Shown here: positions 33,258-35,056 of the stretch, piece after piece
Layout of the letters: the number at the start of each line of letters is the position of its first letter
Numbering within the stretch: position 1 is the stretch's first letter
Source: Verrucomicrobiales bacterium
GTDB lineage: Bacteria > Verrucomicrobiota > Verrucomicrobiia > Methylacidiphilales > JAAUTS01
NCBI GenBank assembly: GCA_031265105.1
Contig: JAISDC010000265.1
Span: 1-35,056 of the forward strand
Length of the DNA stretch: 35,056 bases
Reading direction: 5' to 3'
Program-made: the position numbers and the translations under genes
The notes under the pieces: model-generated
What the model was told of the DNA's origin: nothing
Database searches by the model: none
Seen by the model: only the letters and a program-made list of their open reading frames with translations

Positions 33258-35056
33258 ATGAAGACCAACCATATATCCAACTGGGCCGTGTTGCTGCTGA
33301 CCGTCAGCGGCATGACGGCATTGCCGCTGACGATGTCGGCACAAAACCTAATAGTGAACGGCTCCGCTGTCACCCAAACCGGAACCCATTACGAAAGTTC
33401 CAGCGCTGAGGCGGCGTTGTTCATCAGAAGCGGTACGTTCAACGGCACCAACATCATACTGACCGGGACCGGACCGGTCGGCGAAAATGCTTCAAACGCG
33501 GTTCGCCTGGATAGCGGCGCCGCGTTGTCCCTGTATGATAGCACGATCAATGCGTTCAACGGCTTTGCCCTGAACACCAACGCGGTGACGGTTTACTTAC
33601 AGAACACCAATGTTTCCTCGGAGCTTAGCCGTGGCATCAACGTTTATAATACCGCCAGCGTGGTTATGGTTGGAGGCACGGTCAGCTCCGCCGCTAACTA
33701 CGCCTTGTTCGTGGACAACGCCTCCAGTTTTACGGGAACCGATGTCAGCGTAGTCTCGGGTAGCAGTAGCGGGGTTTATGTGAACCGTTCCGGTTCGGCG
33801 GTATTTCGCGGGAAATTGCAAGTCACGGCCGACAGGTCGGCTATTATCGCGACACAAGGCGGCTATGTCGATTTGGGCGAGGACGCGCATTTGACGGGGC
33901 GTGGTGGCATCGAAGTATTCACGAGCGGCACTGTGGTCGGCACTAACACGGAAATCAACGGCGGCGTGGGCGGTTCGGGTAACGCCATCAGCATCAGCGG
34001 CACTGGCAGCGGACTGGTGTCACTGGTCAATCCGACCGCGCAAAACAGCGGTTCCGGCTCATTGATCTCGTTTGGCGGTAGCGGCACCAACACGGTGGAA
34101 ATTGCGGGCGGCAGCCTGACGGCCTCCGGCGATAGCATGGGTATCGTCGCGTCAGGTGCCTTCAATACCGTCAAGGTCAGCGATGGCGGCAGTATCACCG
34201 GCGATGTCACCGGCAGCGGCAGCGCCACCATCGACCTCGGCCTGACCGGCACCAACAGCGGCATCACCGGCGACATCACCGGCAGCGGCGACAGCAGCAT
34301 CACCATCACCGGCAGCGACGGCGCCATCATCACCGGCACCGTCAGCGGCAATGAGAACGCGGTCATCGACCTCACCGTCACCGGCAGCGACAGCATCTTC
34401 ACCGGCGACGTCATCGCCAGCGGCAGCAGCAATGTGACTGTCACCGGCAGCGACGACGCGACCATCACCGGCAACATCACCGGCAGCGAAGACAGCACCA
34501 TCACCATCGGCGGCGACGGCAACATCATCATCGGTGACCTCACCGGCAGCGGCAGTTCAACTATTGACCTCGACCTGACCGGCTCGAACAGCGGCGTCAC
34601 CGGCGACATCACCGGCAGCGGCGACAGCCAAATCGTCATCACCGGCAGCGACGGCGTCATCATCACCGGCACTGTCACCGGCAACAATGATTCCGTCATC
34701 GACATCACCGTCACTGGCAGCGATAGCATCTTCACCGGCGACATCACCGCCAGCGGCAGCAGCAATGTGACTGTCACCGGCAGTGACAGCGCGACCATCA
34801 CCGGCAACATCACTGGCAGCGAAGACAGCACCGTCACCATCGGCGGCGACGGCCCCATCATCATCGGTGACGTAACCGGCAGCGGCAGCGCCACCATTGA
34901 CCTCGACCTGACCGGCACCAACAGCGGTGTCACCGGCGACATCACCGGCAGCGGCGACAGCAAAATCACCATCACCGGCTGCGACGGCGCCATCATCAAC
35001 GGAACAGACCCCGTCAGAACTCAATACCCCCTCACGAATCGCGTCTCCGGCCGCGA
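33258..35056 (+). CDS. Repetitive autotransporter/adhesin-type protein, 3' end beyond the window
   Basis: An open frame from ATG 33258 to the window edge (599 codons, no stop). It opens with a signal peptide (NWAVLLLTVSGMTALPLTMS, cleavage probably after SAQ). The first 310 residues are a degenerate beta-helix resembling the complete autotransporter at 23393, with units such as NAVTVYLQNTNVSSE. From residue about 320 it becomes a highly regular repeat of 111 residues built of five ~22-residue strands such as ITITGSDGAIITGTVSGNEN. Expected downstream parts (barrel) are not in the window. The last 60 bases depart from the repeat pattern. It is divergent from the XRE gene. Confidence 0.85.
   Translation, partial: MKTNHISNWAVLLLTVSGMTALPLTMSAQNLIVNGSAVTQTGTHYESSSAEAALFIRSGTFNGTNIILTGTGPVGENASNAVRLDSGAALSLYDSTINAFNGFALNTNAVTVYLQNTNVSSELSRGINVYNTASVVMVGGTVSSAANYALFVDNASSFTGTDVSVVSGSSSGVYVNRSGSAVFRGKLQVTADRSAIIATQGGYVDLGEDAHLTGRGGIEVFTSGTVVGTNTEINGGVGGSGNAISISGTGSGLVSLVNPTAQNSGSGSLISFGGSGTNTVEIAGGSLTASGDSMGIVASGAFNTVKVSDGGSITGDVTGSGSATIDLGLTGTNSGITGDITGSGDSSITITGSDGAIITGTVSGNENAVIDLTVTGSDSIFTGDVIASGSSNVTVTGSDDATITGNITGSEDSTITIGGDGNIIIGDLTGSGSSTIDLDLTGSNSGVTGDITGSGDSQIVITGSDGVIITGTVTGNNDSVIDITVTGSDSIFTGDITASGSSNVTVTGSDSATITGNITGSEDSTVTIGGDGPIIIGDVTGSGSATIDLDLTGTNSGVTGDITGSGDSKITITGCDGAIINGTDPVRTQYPLTNRVSGR
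34221..35000. repeat. 333-bp tandem repeats (about 2.3 copies) in the adhesin gene
   Basis: The word for S-x-T-I-D-L-D-L starts at 34221, 34554 and 34887, exactly 333 bp (111 codons) apart. The copies encode nearly the same protein, from TIDLDLTGTNSGVTGDITGS to TIGGDGNIIIGDLTGSG, with scattered synonymous and conservative changes. Inside each copy are five shorter strand repeats that share the ACCGGCAGCGGC and GGCAGCGAC words. Confidence 0.93.

Noticed and set aside
33863-34999. A long open frame on the minus strand (378 codons) rich in LPVTV repeats
   Set aside because: It is the complement of the repetitive adhesin. The repeat lacks stops on both strands; the plus-strand frame has a signal peptide and family-like composition.

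Overview
The window is a GC-rich bacterial chromosome segment with no transposase, integrase, phage gene, rRNA or tRNA that I can recognise. The best lineage guess is Verrucomicrobiota or a close PVC relative. The reasons are a roughly 608-residue GreA-type protein with a long N-terminal extension like the chlamydial one, a PEP-CTERM surface protein, two autotransporter-type proteins, and many intergenic palindromes of the TTCGTG / CCACGGAT / TCCGTAGGAGTGAAAT type that are common in PVC genomes. The lineage is inference; the gene families are read from motifs.

Layout: a REPIN-like inverted repeat (27-224); typA (minus); repeat-filled spacer; a PEP-CTERM protein (minus) divergent from an AraC-type regulator whose 5' end is an eight-copy 15-bp array; a minus-strand block tilS > pyrC > carA > FHA protein > tatC (10.6 to 5.4 kb); a plus-strand block sppA > CPBP protease > thiL > adk (10.7 to 14.4 kb); a convergent TSUP transporter; a GH38-like protein translationally coupled to a HAD phosphatase (15.2-19.0 kb); a 0.6 kb repeat tract; gcvP; a lipid- or periplasm-targeted FKBP isomerase; a complete autotransporter; gltA; an SGNH hydrolase; the GreA-like factor; eno overlapping an ftsB-like gene; mdh; a small XRE regulator (minus) divergent from a second, repetitive autotransporter-type gene that runs off the right edge.

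Most genes are housekeeping: pyrimidine synthesis (carA, pyrC), central carbon metabolism (eno, gltA, mdh), glycine cleavage (gcvP), translation and tRNA modification (typA, tilS), transcription (GreA-like), division (ftsB-like) and export (tatC, sppA). The accessory interest is in surface proteins and repeats.

The strongest unexplained signal is a dispersed short word, ACYGTCAGCG and its reverse complement. By eye I find at least 27 exact copies of ACCGTCAGCG/CGCTGACGGT and about 100 copies of its GTCAGCG core. They lie on both strands, in all reading frames, inside and between genes, and once as an inverted pair forming a terminator-like hairpin after mdh. That is the behaviour of a DNA-uptake-sequence-like or Chi/HIP1-like genome word. 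Other notable points are a palindrome inserted in frame inside an autotransporter, an apparent loss of the catalytic aspartate in the GH38-like protein, an array of eight ATGCGCAT palindromes at an AraC gene, and exact 333-bp repeats in the last gene.
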